Notes under the pieces: generated by a model
Told to the model about the DNA's origin: nothing
The model's input: the letters and a program-made list of their open reading frames with translations, nothing else
Database searches by the model: none
Shown here: piece after piece, positions 1 to 11,400 of the stretch
How the letters are laid out: each line of letters opens with the position of its first letter
How positions within the stretch are numbered: position 1 is the stretch's first letter
Made by a program: the position numbers and the translations under genes
Assembly (NCBI RefSeq): GCF_030272615.1
Contig: NC_081414.1
Coordinates: 660,086,438-660,150,437, forward strand
From: Cryptomeria japonica
Lineage: Eukaryota > Streptophyta > Pinopsida > Cupressales > Cupressaceae
Direction of reading: 5' to 3'
DNA length: 64,000 nucleotides

Positions 1-856
1 GTGAGTTGTATCACTATGCATATGAGGTATTATTGGCCATGTGGAAGTATTGGAGGAGTATCCCCAGGTTCATGTCTATTTTATTATAGACTATATTTGT
101 AAGTGTTTTAATTAAATGATGCTTTATGGGGTTTTTTACCCGAAAGGGTTTTCCCCATGTATATCTTGTGTAATGTGTACATTTTGCATGTATGTTTCAT
201 ATTTCATTTACTTTATAATCTTGTTAATAATGATTAGTATCCTTAGATCCTAATTTCTAACAAGTTACAACTTTCATTCGTGCATGTATAAAGGTTTTCA
301 CAAATAAACTATAAATATAGGCATAAATAAAAGCAAAGAATTCTACAAAGAAACCTTTTTTGCTAAAGGAAACGACAAAAACAAAAGAAAAGATTCATAC
401 CACGCAAAAAGTTCATACAGATATGTCCAAATTCTAACAATGCAAAACCCCAGTTCGAGCCCAAAAAGAAGAAGAACATGCATGGCAGCCATAGGCGACA
501 AAGAGTCTTCTCCAAGAAGACAAAAATAAAAATGAGCATGTTTTTAAGGGTTCCTTGTTTTCCCTTTTTAATGCCCTAATTCGAGCTTGCATAGGCTTTT
601 CAATTTATTCTTAAAATAAATCATTTCCTTCTTATTGTCACTGGGGTAATGACTTTTAAAGTCATTATACCTATGAGATGTCTAAAGAGCCCATGGAGGT
701 ATACAAGGGTTTGAAGAAAGGCATGCAAGGTATTAATGCCTTTATTTTCATTTTAATATAACTTTATTAAAGAAAAATAGAATCAATTATTCTTAATAAA
801 GTTATACTAAAATTATTTTTATTAAATAATTTTTTTTGTTTAAACTATGTCTGGTA
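1..856. other. AT-rich non-coding DNA with a possible LTR end
   Basis: I see no convincing gene here. Around 127-165 lies a GGGGTTTTTTACCCGAAAGG-type stretch followed by CCCCATG, which resembles the U5 region of plant copia LTRs. An LTR could end near 269 at TTCTAACA, but its start lies outside the window, so this is a guess. The rest is AT-rich and unclassified. Confidence 0.3.
757..806. repeat. Perfect 14-bp inverted repeat
   Basis: TATAACTTTATTAA at 757-770 is the exact reverse complement of 793-806, with a 22-nt loop. Related CTTTATT and TTCTTAAT words recur at 1135-1275, so this may be the remains of an AT-rich MITE-like element. No element ends were recognised. Confidence 0.5.
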
Positions 857-859
857 AAC

Positions 860-1105
860 TTTTTAACGTGACCAGTGACACTAACACGACACGCCCTCAG
901 GCTCCACGTGAACATTGTTGACCTGGAGCTATGAACTAGTGAGGCCACAAATGGGGGACCTCATCCCCACACTTCACTTGTTCAAATCCATGAGCACAAT
1001 GACCCAGCAAAGGGACAAGGCCTTGCGAGCACAGTGGCCCAATAGGGATTTGAACCTTGGTGGTCGCTTCACCAACGAAGTGTTTTAACCACGACAATAC
1101 ATGTC
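860..1105 (-). mobile_element. tRNA-derived SINE-like sequence
   Basis: On the minus strand a good RNA polymerase III B box (GGTTCAAATCC, plus-strand positions 1046-1056) lies about 31 nt downstream of an A-box-like TGTCGTGGTT (1087-1096), the normal tRNA spacing. The segment between reads like the anticodon half of a tRNA. A unique-looking body follows to about 860. No foldable acceptor stem or CCA end is visible, so this is not a functional tRNA gene. Ends are approximate because I found no clear target duplication. Confidence 0.55.
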
Positions 1106-1139
1106 CGAAGACATTTTTATAAAATAACTTAATACAACT

Positions 1140-1272
1140 TTATTGAAAACAATTTTATTAATTGTTCTTAATAGTTTTATTAAATTATTTAAAAGAGAAC
1201 AACACCTTGCATGCATCATAATATATTAATTTTTAACATTTATTGAAAACAATCTTATTAATTGTTCTTAAT
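1140..1272 (+). repeat. Pair of 32-bp direct repeats
   Basis: TATTGAAAACAATTTTATTA with its continuation (about 1140-1171) recurs at about 1241-1272 with one visible difference (T to C). Both copies end in TTGTTCTTAAT. The origin is unknown. Confidence 0.5.
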
Positions 1273-1589
1273 GAATGATAAAATCAATTATTGTATTACG
1301 CATGCATGGAAGTGAAGCTTGAAGGATTTTTTATTTTTTCAAAACTCATACAATTATCAGTGCCTGAAAAGAGTGCTTTTAAGATAAAAAATAGTAGTTC
1401 ATGAGTCAGAGAAGGATTCCACTTGCATATACCTTAAATTAGGGAGCTTTTTTGGTCAACAAACATTGAGTTTGGAGAAATTTTGCATGCTCTTTACAAA
1501 CCTTTTGAGGCAAATTCGACCTTCAGAGCTCTTCATGCAGATTTTCAAGGAAAAAGCACTCAACTATCTTTAGTCCTATTTCTTCTCAA

Positions 1590-1730
1590 GACTATTTCTA
1601 TAAATTCTCTCTTCTCTTCTCTTCTCTTCTTTTTCAATTCTTTCTTTTCTGCCTACACATGGAATAAAAAGAATTGTAGCTCACAAATTTTATGCATTGT
1701 AATAGAGTTATTTTCAGCATTCAATAAAGA
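1590..1730 (+). promoter_or_regulatory. LTR-like promoter and poly(A) signal fragment
   Basis: CTATAAATT near 1597 is a TATA box. It is followed directly by a TTCTC pentamer tract (about 1605-1632), and AATAAAG follows at about 1722. This U3-R order is typical of plant LTRs, but no LTR boundaries or partner LTR could be found. The flanks (1106-2333) hold no gene I can support. Confidence 0.35.
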
Positions 1731-2333
1731 TAGCAGTTATTCCTTATCAATATCTTCTTGTTTTTTCTTATTGTCATAGTGATGATTTGATGAAATATTG
1801 TGATTTACATTAAATCCTTTATTTTGTCTCATTTATGCTCTATGAAAATAGGGAAATTTAATGCTAAGTTCAAGTTGCATGTTGTGTTTATTAAGTTTTT
1901 AGTTTTTTGTATCTGTGAAAATATTGTTTTCCTTTTACAAACATTGAAACTTTGAATCTTCATGCAAAATATTTATGAGCTTTCTGATCTAAATTAGATT
2001 GTGAAGTAGGTTTAAGTCTTTTTGCAGCTGATTATAGTTTTAGGACAATGGATAGAAACCCATAATTTTTGGTGCAATCACCTCCTTTACTTTAGGATTT
2101 CATTTAGTTTTTTAGTGTCCTTTTTCTTCGCAAAAAAATTATTTTTAGGAGATTCATCATGCAGGAAGCCGACGTATAATTTGAAGGTCTACTTTCACCA
2201 TAGATAACCCACAGGCCTGAAAGTATTCCAATGTTTAACAAGATTGTTGTATTTCATAGTTAGCTTCATGGGTGCAATCCTTCATGACAACAAGAATGTA
2301 GGTGCTTTTGACATGATGCCTCAAGAAACCATT

Positions 2334-3641
2334 TGTAGTGTCATAAATTGTAAATGTATACAATTTCATCCTCACCTAAAACTCACCTTGGGGTTCTATC
2401 TTTCAGTGCTTGATGTCTGCTTTGAATTTTCTCACACCTTCCAAAAACCTACATTTTAAACTCCCTTTCCAACCCTTGTTCAAACTTGAGGCTTGATTAA
2501 TAGGACCAAGGCACCAGGGGTGCCTTAGTCATGGCTCAAGGCCAGGGAACCTTCACCACCTTGGTCCTCCTAACCAAGACCCAAATTTGGTCCCATTAAT
2601 GGTCACTTCAATTCTGTAAGAATTTAGGTCATGTGTTATCCTTGCTTGAGAAATTAAAATAATTTTTGAACAATTAAGTATAAAAGGAGGCCTACCTCTC
2701 TCATTTAAAGTCTAATATGGATGGGTCTCTCTCTTAATTACACTCTAGAAAAATTCAATTCAAGTGAACAAGCAATCAAGCATTCGTCAAGCATTCAATA
2801 TGGCACCCATGACCATCCTTCCATCAAGACATTATACATGACATCCTAAACCCTTGGTATGAGGATTCAAGCAAGCCTCATTGAGGTATCAACCTGAATT
2901 ATAAGCATTCAAATTTAGTTCTAGCCTTTCCCTCAAAATAAAATTATTTTGTTACATTTCAATTCCATTTCTATTTTAATTATCATTTCAATTTTAAGGT
3001 TAATTCCTAACCGAGGTTTGACTGAAGGCAAACTACTATCCACAACTCTTTTCTCTCTTTGTGTGTGTAGGAAATTGATTCAGGTGTTGCGATCAAAGAT
3101 TCTAATAGAACAGATGATGACAAACAAGTTTAACTTTTACAAGCATGAAAAATGGAGGACTAGGTAGCCCCACCACCTTGGTCTTAAGAATTTTGCTTGA
3201 TACTCCAACAGTGGATCTTGTGCATCTCCTTGATTTGGAAAACATCTCGCTTGCCTTTTTGGAAGTTGTAGGACCAGGTTTCCCTACCCTTTTGGTCCCA
3301 ATAATTTGGCCTAGATTTTCAACTAGAAGTTTTGATTAATTTTCTCTTCTTAGATCCATGTTTGTGGCTCTGTTTGAAGTCTAGAATATTTTGTTATCAT
3401 TTTTTTGCTCCAATTTTTTATTGTTTTATGTTTTAACTTTATAATTCAAATCCATTTTTTTCTCTCTAAAAGGGGAACAACAAACAAGTAAATCTCACTA
3501 GTATCTTATCCCTCTTCTCTAATTGAATTGTGTCTAGATCTAAGGGGTTTACAATTTCCCCTTTTAAATGTAAGGTTGATCCTGTTTAATTGGTGGTTTT
3601 ACTATCCTTATTGGTGAAACCCTAGTTTTTACCACCTTATA
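2334..3641 (+). repeat. 5' LTR of D1
   Basis: The start TGTAGTGTCATAAA is nearly that of the D2 LTRs (30584 and 49749). The end TTATA (TTACA in D2) is followed by the same TTTTGGTGAACC. A TATA box (TATAAAAGG, about 2670) sits at a position comparable to TATTTAAGG in D2. The 1308-bp length agrees with 1220 and 1245 bp in D2. A hairpin AAGGCACC/GGTGCCTT lies near 2508-2526. Confidence 0.75.
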
Positions 3642-4035
3642 TTTTGGTGAACCCTTCGCTCTTACATTTGTATTATTTTTTATTTGTTGTCTCAAATCTG
3701 ATTTGTATGCACTTAAAAATTCATATTTGCACTCATAGATCATATATTCACTTGAATTAAATTAATTTAGAGGTTAAATTCATAAAAACTCTATTTTATT
3801 ATTCTAAAATTGACTTGTGGGTTACATAATTTTTCAATTGTACTCTTAGATATGATTCTTATGACATGTTATGTTTAGATTTAGATGCATCTAGTATTCA
3901 ATATCATAATTCATAATGTTTAATTCATTTATTAATCAATAATTTTTCAAATAAATTGTAGTTTTTAATCATAGTTTACATTTCCAATCATTGCACTCAA
4001 TATTTTCTTCATTGTGCATAAATCTTGTTACCCTT

Positions 4036-5346
4036 AGTCCTACATTCAATATTCTAATGAGAAAATTTTATAGAATTAAGATTCCCAAGGTTGAAATACT
4101 AATGATATGGATCCCCAATTGACTAACCTATTCCATGTGAATGTTGGTTCTTCCTCTTATCCCACACATGACATACCCCACATCATATAGACTCATCCCC
4201 CTCATACTTATCATGATTAGGATGGATCACTAACTAGGGTTACTATTGACCAATTGGAGAAGATTGATATTGAGTTTGAAAATAATCAATAATGGATGGT
4301 TCAACAATACTTGGATAGTGAGGCAATCCCCTTGATTGAAGGATTGAAAATAATGGTTCAAAGTGATAAGGTAGGTGTGGATGTGTTGTGTGGTCTTGCT
4401 CATATTTTTGATACTAATATTATTCCAATCAAAAGATGTGTCAAAGTTCTTGGTTATTCACAACCCACTAACCAAGTTAATCATTGCATTCATATGCCTA
4501 CACCCTTGCCTAGTGTGCCTACATTTACATATTCTATCATGACTACTTCCACAAAAATGTTAATCCTACACATGTTAGTCATGGGTGAAATCCTCTTAAT
4601 GAATGTTCTTACATACCTCCTCCTGTGAGTCTTCCATTTGTTTCACAACCATCTCCCATACCAACATACCACAATGTTCCTCCTCCTTATTCCCAATCTC
4701 CACTTACAAAACTATTAATCCTCCATCATAATAAAATATGCCCAATTCCAATCCATACACTAAAGTAACTATCATTAACCTAGCTCAAGTCGTTTCATCA
4801 TTATAACACCAATTGAATTCTTTAACTCAATCCAAATTCAATTTTCCCATATTTGATGTAGCAAGACAACTATCTGATGAGATTGTATGTGTGGTTCCTC
4901 CTAAACATATGGAAATTCCTCAATTAGAGTTATATAATGAAAAAGGTGATCCCTTAACTCATGTGAAGACATTTAAAACCTTGTGTAGTGATATCTCTCA
5001 TAATCAAAGACTCATGGCAAAATTATTTACTCCAACCTTCAGAGATAAAGTCTTTCAATGGTATTGTTCTTTGTCTCCTTATTCAATTACTTCTTTTCAA
5101 CAATTGGCTAATGCTTTCATTCAAAAATTTCAAAATAAAATTGGTCCTAAGATTACTTTGACTGATTTGATTCATTGTAAGCAAGGAGTTAAAGAACAAG
5201 TGACTAATTTTATTGGTACATATAAACATTTACATTCACAAATTTCTTATCTTATGCCTGATCATGATGTTCAAATAATTTTAATTCCTAATTTACAAAA
5301 GGATATGCTAACGAGTGTTTTGACACACTCACCAATAATTAGGTAG
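4036..5346 (+). pseudogene. gag pseudogene of D1
   Basis: Peptides over 4296-4626 (for example SEAIPLIEGLK, LGYSQPTNQVN) and 4813-5346 (PQLELYNEKGDPLTHVKTF, QWYCSLSPYSITSFQQLANA) match the gag of D2. The second block has the retrotransposon gag (capsid-like) pattern. The N-terminal part is recognisable from about 4036 but has stops. The two blocks lie in different frames, so there is at least one frameshift. No zinc-knuckle or protease part remains. Gag would form the virus-like particle in the cytoplasm; this copy cannot make full-length protein. Confidence 0.7.
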
Positions 5347-5410
5347 AATATAAAAATGAATACTACCTCTCCTAAAAAATTATCAACCTTAAATAATAAC
5401 AACTACAAGT

Positions 5411-5738
5411 TCTTTGTAGTTGGGTCATGAAGGTGTTGGGTAACTCAATCGTTGATGTGATTGTAACTGTCAAGGGACTTGTTGGTTCTAACTAAATAAA
5501 CAAAGTTAATTTTTTTGTATTTTTCAATTTCAATCAAAACAATGTCAAAAGATCGATCAAGGTAACAAGGGACGATAACAAAATCAATACATAAAAACTG
5601 AATGAACTACGAAGTCAATGTATCACAATAAGGTATTATCAATAACACTTAATCAACATTCAATGTAACACTCCAACAAATATGCAAAGTCAGACAACTT
5701 ACATATAAATGGAAATGAATATCACAAGATCATATAAT
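5411..5738 (+). repeat. Repeat A, copy 1a
   Basis: A stretch from TCTTTGTAGTTGGGTCATGA to AAGATCATATAA that recurs at 6056-6122 plus 12823-12974, at 55277-55608 and at 55609-55793. It is non-coding. Its left edge is the junction with truncated element D1. In this copy A lies on both sides of the coiled-coil fragment, whereas on the right the two A units lie side by side. Confidence 0.75.
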
Positions 5739-5739
5739 A

Positions 5740-6042
5740 GCACTTGAAGACCTAGATGCAACAAGGAAACAACTAGGTGACTAGAGAAGAAATCTAAGTG
5801 ATGCAAAAAATTTCATTAAGTTATTAAAAGATCAAGTGAACGCATCCATAGAGAAGAGAAAGGAGATGATGGACAAACTTAAGGAGAAAGAAGAGCAATG
5901 CATTGATAATCAAGACAAGACAAATGAATGTAATAAACTTGCTAGAGATAATGCATTCCTAAGAAATGAAATGCAATCCATTGTGATGAAGATGAAAAAG
6001 GAGATTGAAGACATGAAGAAGAGTGAAGAAATCTCAACTTAG
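5740..6042 (+). pseudogene. Coiled-coil gag-like fragment, left copy
   Basis: This is a 5'-truncated copy of the ORF at 54901-55278. The shared reading runs from LEDLDAxRKQLGD through IEKRKEMMDKLKEKEEQC to MKMKKEIEDMKKSEEIST. It is rich in Lys and Glu with heptad-like spacing, as expected for a coiled coil. A TAG interrupts the frame after KQLGD, as in the other copy, so the stop predates the duplication or was inherited. A role as the N-terminal part of a gag is inferred from position behind an LTR and PBS in the right-hand copy. Confidence 0.6.
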
Positions 6043-6122
6043 TCATTGAAGGATTGATCAAGGTAATAAGGGACAATAACAAAATCAATACATAACAACT
6101 GAATGAACTACGAAGTCAATGT

Positions 6123-6910
6123 TGTTGGCAAATGCACACTCCAATGAGAAATTGTAGGTGATTGAAGGTTTTGTCATTGATGGCAACCTTGCAATCATAT
6201 GATACCGGCAAAATATATATACTAGCACCGACAATGACAAACTCTACATTGACACATAGAACACCGGTAGTAAAAGGATGGATACCGACACTCTGACCGA
6301 TAGGAATTTTGTTGATAATATATTTTGTAATTAATTGTAAATCATTGTAAGGCAACATGGCGAGTTGTAATATGACTCATATATGTATGAGATCATTGTA
6401 GAACATTTATGAATAAGGATATAGGCGAAATTATGCAGACCTAATATGTGAATTATAGGTTAAGGGTTTATGTATGAAGTAGAGCTAAAACTAGTACTGG
6501 ATCTGGCATAGCAGATGATAATTTGAAGTAGTACAAGACAATTGATTTGTATAATCCATTTTTGTAAGTTAGTGTGACTTCCTTTGTAATTGAGCAGTGA
6601 GCTCTAGGCACTTGCCCTTCCTACATGTGCAGGCCCCTCTTGTAAAACATTAATATTCTGTTATTGGCCATTAAGTGACTATTGTGGGTCACAAATCCCA
6701 CCGAGGCTTTTCCAACACCGGGTTTCCTCATTAAACTACTATGTTATGGTATTCTTTTCATGTGGTTGTTGTCATTCTTGTTTGTAGCATTATTTTTGGT
6801 TTACTGGTACACAGTATTGATATGCTTTACATGTTTTAATTCAAGTAAATTCTATAATTGGTTAGATACTGATTCACCCCTCCCTCTCAGTATCTTTGGG
6901 AATCCTAACA
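6123..6910 (+). repeat. 5' LTR of G
   Basis: It begins TGTTGGCAAATGC and ends GGAATCCTAACA directly before the PBS. It contains a CCCACCGAGG...TTTTCC...GGGTTTCCTC block (about 6698-6730) that also occurs, slightly varied, in the LTRs of E, H and the 53760 element. The partner LTR is at 12027-12817. Confidence 0.9.
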
Positions 6911-6912
6911 AT

Positions 6913-6925
6913 TGGTATCAGAGCC
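6913..6925 (+). other. PBS of G (initiator Met tRNA)
   Basis: TGGTATCAGAGCC lies two bases after the 5' LTR and is complementary to the 3' end of plant initiator Met tRNA, the usual minus-strand primer of copia elements. Confidence 0.9.
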
Positions 6926-6981
6926 TGGTCCTCTATTTTCAAAAGCCTAACAACTTGAGGAAGATTTTGTCATTGGTAGAG

Positions 6982-8031
6982 ATGGAAAACTTAAGAGAAC
7001 AATTGAAAACAACTCTTTCGGTCTATGATGCAGAAAAAGTGAAGAATATCAAAATTGAAGATGATCTAAAGGATGCTCAAGATATCATTCAAGCGCTTCA
7101 AGAAAATCTTACCATTGCAAGAAATAAGAGAAGAAAACTTTGTGAAAATATGCAGAATGAGAATGATGAAAAAGAAACTCTTAATGATTTGGTAAACAAG
7201 CTAAGACAAGAGATCAGTACAACACAGAATGAGATGTAGGATATGACTATGAGATTTTTTAAAGAAATTGAAGATAGGAAGAAGAATGAAGAAGACTTGG
7301 CCAGAAGACTAAATGATGCTAGAAATGAGAACACAAGACTTAGTCATGAAAATGATATGTTGAAGACAGATCTAATGCACACACAAAATGACAGAACTGA
7401 ACTCATAAGACAGAAAGGAATTTTGGAAAGTGAACTAACTGCTGCAAATCATCACAAAGAAAAATTCAAGAAAAGTTTAGAAGAACTTGGTGACATGCTG
7501 AAGAATCAGAAACCTAATGGTGATACAAATGGGCTTGGCTTTGAAGTTGGTGAAAGCTTCGGTACTACAAACAATCATGATCATAGCAAACGGGTAAGAC
7601 AACCTACTGCTTACAAATTTAATGGCAAATGATTTAACTATAACAAGTATGGTCATAGAGAAAATCAATGTAGATTTAGAAATTATCAGAACACTAATAC
7701 ACCCATTGGTTAATGTTCTAAATGCAACAAAGTTGGTCATAATTCATAAAATTGCAGAATGAATGTGAGATGTTATGTTTGTGGAAGATTTGGGCACTTA
7801 TCTAATCAATGTAGAACACATACTGACATAGGATATGGGAAAGCTATTAAAAAGAACAATGTGACTTGTTATACCTGTAACAAGATCAGACATATTGCTA
7901 AATTTTGTAGAAGTAAGGCATCACCGGTAAATAACAAAGGTCCTAGTTTGAAAGGTGAAGAAAAAGTTGAAGAGGTAAAGCAAGAATTTTCAAAACAATG
8001 GATCAAAAAGTCAATCAGAATGTCGATATGA
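6982..8031 (+). pseudogene. G ORF1: coiled-coil gag-like protein with four zinc knuckles
   Basis: One frame (350 codons) is kept from the ATG at 6982 to 8031, interrupted by stops at 7237, 7630, 7711 and 7747. Residues about 1-190 are Lys/Glu-rich with heptad-like repeats and should form a long coiled coil. The C-terminal part carries four CX2CX4HX4C motifs: 7630-7671 (first Cys now a stop, second now Tyr), 7714-7755, CYVCGRFGHLSNQC at 7771-7812, and CYTCNKIRHIAKFC at 7867-7908. The last two are intact. Knuckles of this type bind RNA in gag nucleocapsid. The coiled coil in place of a recognisable copia gag domain is unusual. A gag role is inferred. Confidence 0.75.
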
Positions 8032-8247
8032 TTACACCTCCACCGGTAGAATAGAGTAACACTCCACTGGTAGGAGACTCCTCATCTAACTGAAGAACAT
8101 TCTTTTGGGGGTTTAGCAACAAATGAAAAACATGCTATTATTCCCTCGGTTGATGGTGAGAAGTTGAAATTACTTCTATACCGGCAGATAACTTAAGTTG
8201 TGACTTAACCAACAAGCATTAAATGTGTTAGTTGGTGAAAGAAACAT

Positions 8248-8402
8248 TATAAAGTAAGTGCTTTGGCTCTTTTTTTCATTCACTGAGCATTCAAATCTTT
8301 GAGAGCACGAAAATTCCCGAGCGAAGATACTCCAAAAAAATAAGTGAAGCAATCCATCAAAGCATTCATCCTTAAGGCAGATTGAGGTATTTATAGCTAT
8401 GG
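8248..8402 (+). promoter_or_regulatory. TATA-like box and start context upstream of G ORF2
   Basis: ATTATAAAGTAAG (about 8249-8261) is TATA-like and lies about 140 nt before the ORF2 ATG. The ATG context is AGCTATGGCA, with G at -3 and G at +4, which is strong for plants. The 367-bp gap between ORF1 and ORF2 has no coding frame. An internal promoter is an inference; translation by other means from a full-length RNA is the alternative. Confidence 0.4.
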
Positions 8403-11400
8403 CATCTTCATCCACTCCTAAATTTATTGCAAACCCTATTGTTGTTGAAGTTGTTAAGCAACCTAGACCTATTTTTCAGCTAGTTCCCAAAATTGCTAAG
8501 AAAGATGACAGCATAGGTGCATTCTCCCAAATCCCTACAGGAGTAGCATATGTTGAAGACCCTAGAATGTATATACATTATCATATTGATGAACTAGGTG
8601 ATGATGAAACTAGGAATATGTATGAGACTATAATCTATGATGAATCCAGAAATGTCAAACCTGAACACAAGATAGTAGAAACCCTAGGTTTCACTGAAAT
8701 ACTTAGTATCCCAGATTTCCCAAAGGATATCATAAGGATTGTGTTGAGCAGAGTACATGGTGAATTTTTCTAGTTAGACTCTATTCACAAGATCACAAAC
8801 GAAATGGTAAGGGTAGTAACAGGGTTACCCTCCACCGACAATAGACCTGACAAAACTAAGAAGGTCTCAAATGACCCAGTGACAAGCCTAACTAGTGCAA
8901 CGTTTGATAAAAGATCACTTAGGGTAAACGATGTAAAGGATACAAATATTAGATTTATCAGTATGATCTTAGGTTACAAGGCTACACATGCAAATAGGTT
9001 AAACTCAGTTTCTAGCCTATGTATTAAGAGTGCCTATGGTATGGTAAATGATAATGCAAGGATACACATATGTGAATGGCTTAAAGATGAGCTAATAGAC
9101 AATCTAGGAAAGATCAAAAGGGAAAAGAAAGGAACATTTAGATTTGGAAACCTACTTCTTTGTCTGATGCTATACATAACCAAACAAGTACCCAGTATTG
9201 GTGCTAAAGATTTTGAATTTGATATACCGATAGGAAAACAACTATCAAAATTGATGAACAATACGAGAGAGAACAGGGAGAAAACCATAAATGAGCACTT
9301 TCAAGCACTAAAGGCTTGAATGAAAACAAGAGTAAGGCTATCACAAGCTATTATGGATAAGTACCAAAAGGAAATCTATTTTGTAATAAAGAAAGATGAA
9401 ATTTGGATGGAGGCAGTTATTCCTAGAACAATCTGGGTAACTGAAATGGGGTATGAGACTAATGACAACATAATAGAAACTTATGCAAAAGTCCTCTTGG
9501 AAGCTCCTAAGGAACCGGAAGAAAAAGTATTTGGTAATGCTGAAACTATAGAAAGCCAAATTAAATCAAGAAAAAGAGTTAAGAAGGTTGAGGCAACTTT
9601 TAGAAAAGGAATCCAGCAGGCTATTAAAGAAGATGTACTAAAACAAATTGGTATAACTAAAAGTGAGTTGGAAGCACTTCAACTGGAAACTCACCTTTCA
9701 TCGGTTGGAACTTCTTCAGAAAGTGACATACCTACTGTATTTAGGAGAGTTGAAAGGAAAAGAAAACCTTCATGAGAACCTTCTCCTAAACCAAAGAGGA
9801 CAAGACAGAAGCAACAAGCAGTGAGGCCACTAGCAAAGAAATTAACTCCAAAGAAAAAGAAGATGACTCCTAAGAAGAAGACACAACAAACTATTGCACC
9901 CATTGATAAACTTCTCAGTGAAATTACAGAGGATGGAAAGTTGAAGAACATCAACAAATTATATGACACACTATCCGCTGATGACAAAGAGAAAGTAGAG
10001 AACAGTGTAATCTTACACTTAGATATTTTCAAGAAACTTTTGATGCAAGTTGATGATGAAATACTAACAGATCTATATAATTGACTAGAAGCTAGAAGAG
10101 TAGCTATTGTTGAGCTAGATAAGAAAATAAAGATTGAAAAACTACTTGCAGTGCACCCTGTTAACTCACCTGATGAGATAGATCAACTAATCTCTGAGGC
10201 TAACTAGTTAGTATTCTCAACTGCTTACTGACATGTAGCACTGATGGTGGGAAGAGTGAATCAGGTAATAGAGGAAACAACAGATGCATGGGACATATTC
10301 CTGGTAGAAAAGGAGAAATAGGAAGAGTATCAAAAACCTAAAACCTTCAAGGTATATCAAAAGGATAGGGACAAAGGAAAAGGTAAGGTAGGTGGACCTC
10401 CCAATATAAAGATAACAGACAACTTACCCCCACCGCCTCTAGATACTCCATCGGTAGACACTACTGACAATCAACCGATAACTGAGAGTATGGACACACC
10501 ACATGAGGATACAAATCTTGATTCTAAGGTGTTATATACAGTGAACATTGACACTCAGGAAGTCAATATTATGGTGGATAAGGAATCTACTGAGAAATCA
10601 GATGTGGCAATAGAGCCACTGGCAGGAAATATTGTAGTAGAAAACATTGAAATTGGGGAACTAAAAAAAACTGAAGGATCAAGTGAACCCCCAGACACTG
10701 GAAAGGAAAAACCCACAGATGTGCATACCGATGCATCCACTAAGCCACCGGAACCTACTGAAACTGAAAAACCAACTGAGTCACTGGCAATAGGTAGCAC
10801 AGAGGAAAAATCGGCAGTGGACAACACAGAGAAATAGGTAGAGCAATAGGCTCCTTCACAGGTACCGACAGAGACAGTTCCACCAACCCAAAATGAAAAG
10901 CCTAAAATTTTGTTTGTATAAATGCAAACTCAAATAGATCCTCCAGAGAAAGAGGAAAGAAAAGCTACAACTACAATCGGTAGATTATAGATTGTAAAAA
11001 CTGTTGGACAAACATTCTGTACAACCATGATAGAATTTAGACCTACTAATGTAGCTGAGGTCTAATTGGATTCAATAAAAAAAATAACAGAGTGCAATGC
11101 ACAAGCCTATAAGGCTATAGATGACACTTTACCAATTTTGAAGATGATAGCACCAAAGTGCAGTGTTGGAAATAAAGATTCTTTGAGCCAATTAGACACA
11201 TTGTTTAAGTATATAACCGGCAACCTAATAACACTGGACAAAATAAATGAGGATACATTTAAGGAAAGAATGATAAAAGAGAAAGAAAAAGTCTTTATGG
11301 AAATTGTGAATAAGAACAAAGAGGAAATGGATACTCTTTTACCGGAACTCAGTGAAATCATTCTTGACTTCAAGAAATTGTACAAGGACACTTGCAAAAT

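Larger units (their letters stand above)
2334..5410 (+). mobile_element. Truncated gypsy-type element D1
   Basis: A 5' LTR, a leader and part of gag belong to a family related to D2 (30584-50993). The LTR start TGTAGTGTCATAAA and the post-LTR sequence TTTTGGTGAACC match D2. The gag peptides align with D2 along most of their length. The element stops abruptly near 5410, where repeat A begins, so protease, 3' LTR and 3' target duplication are missing. This looks like a recombination or deletion junction. Confidence 0.75.

Noticed and set aside
860-1105. A true tRNA gene
   Set aside because: Only A- and B-box-like words are present; no acceptor stem or complete cloverleaf can be drawn.
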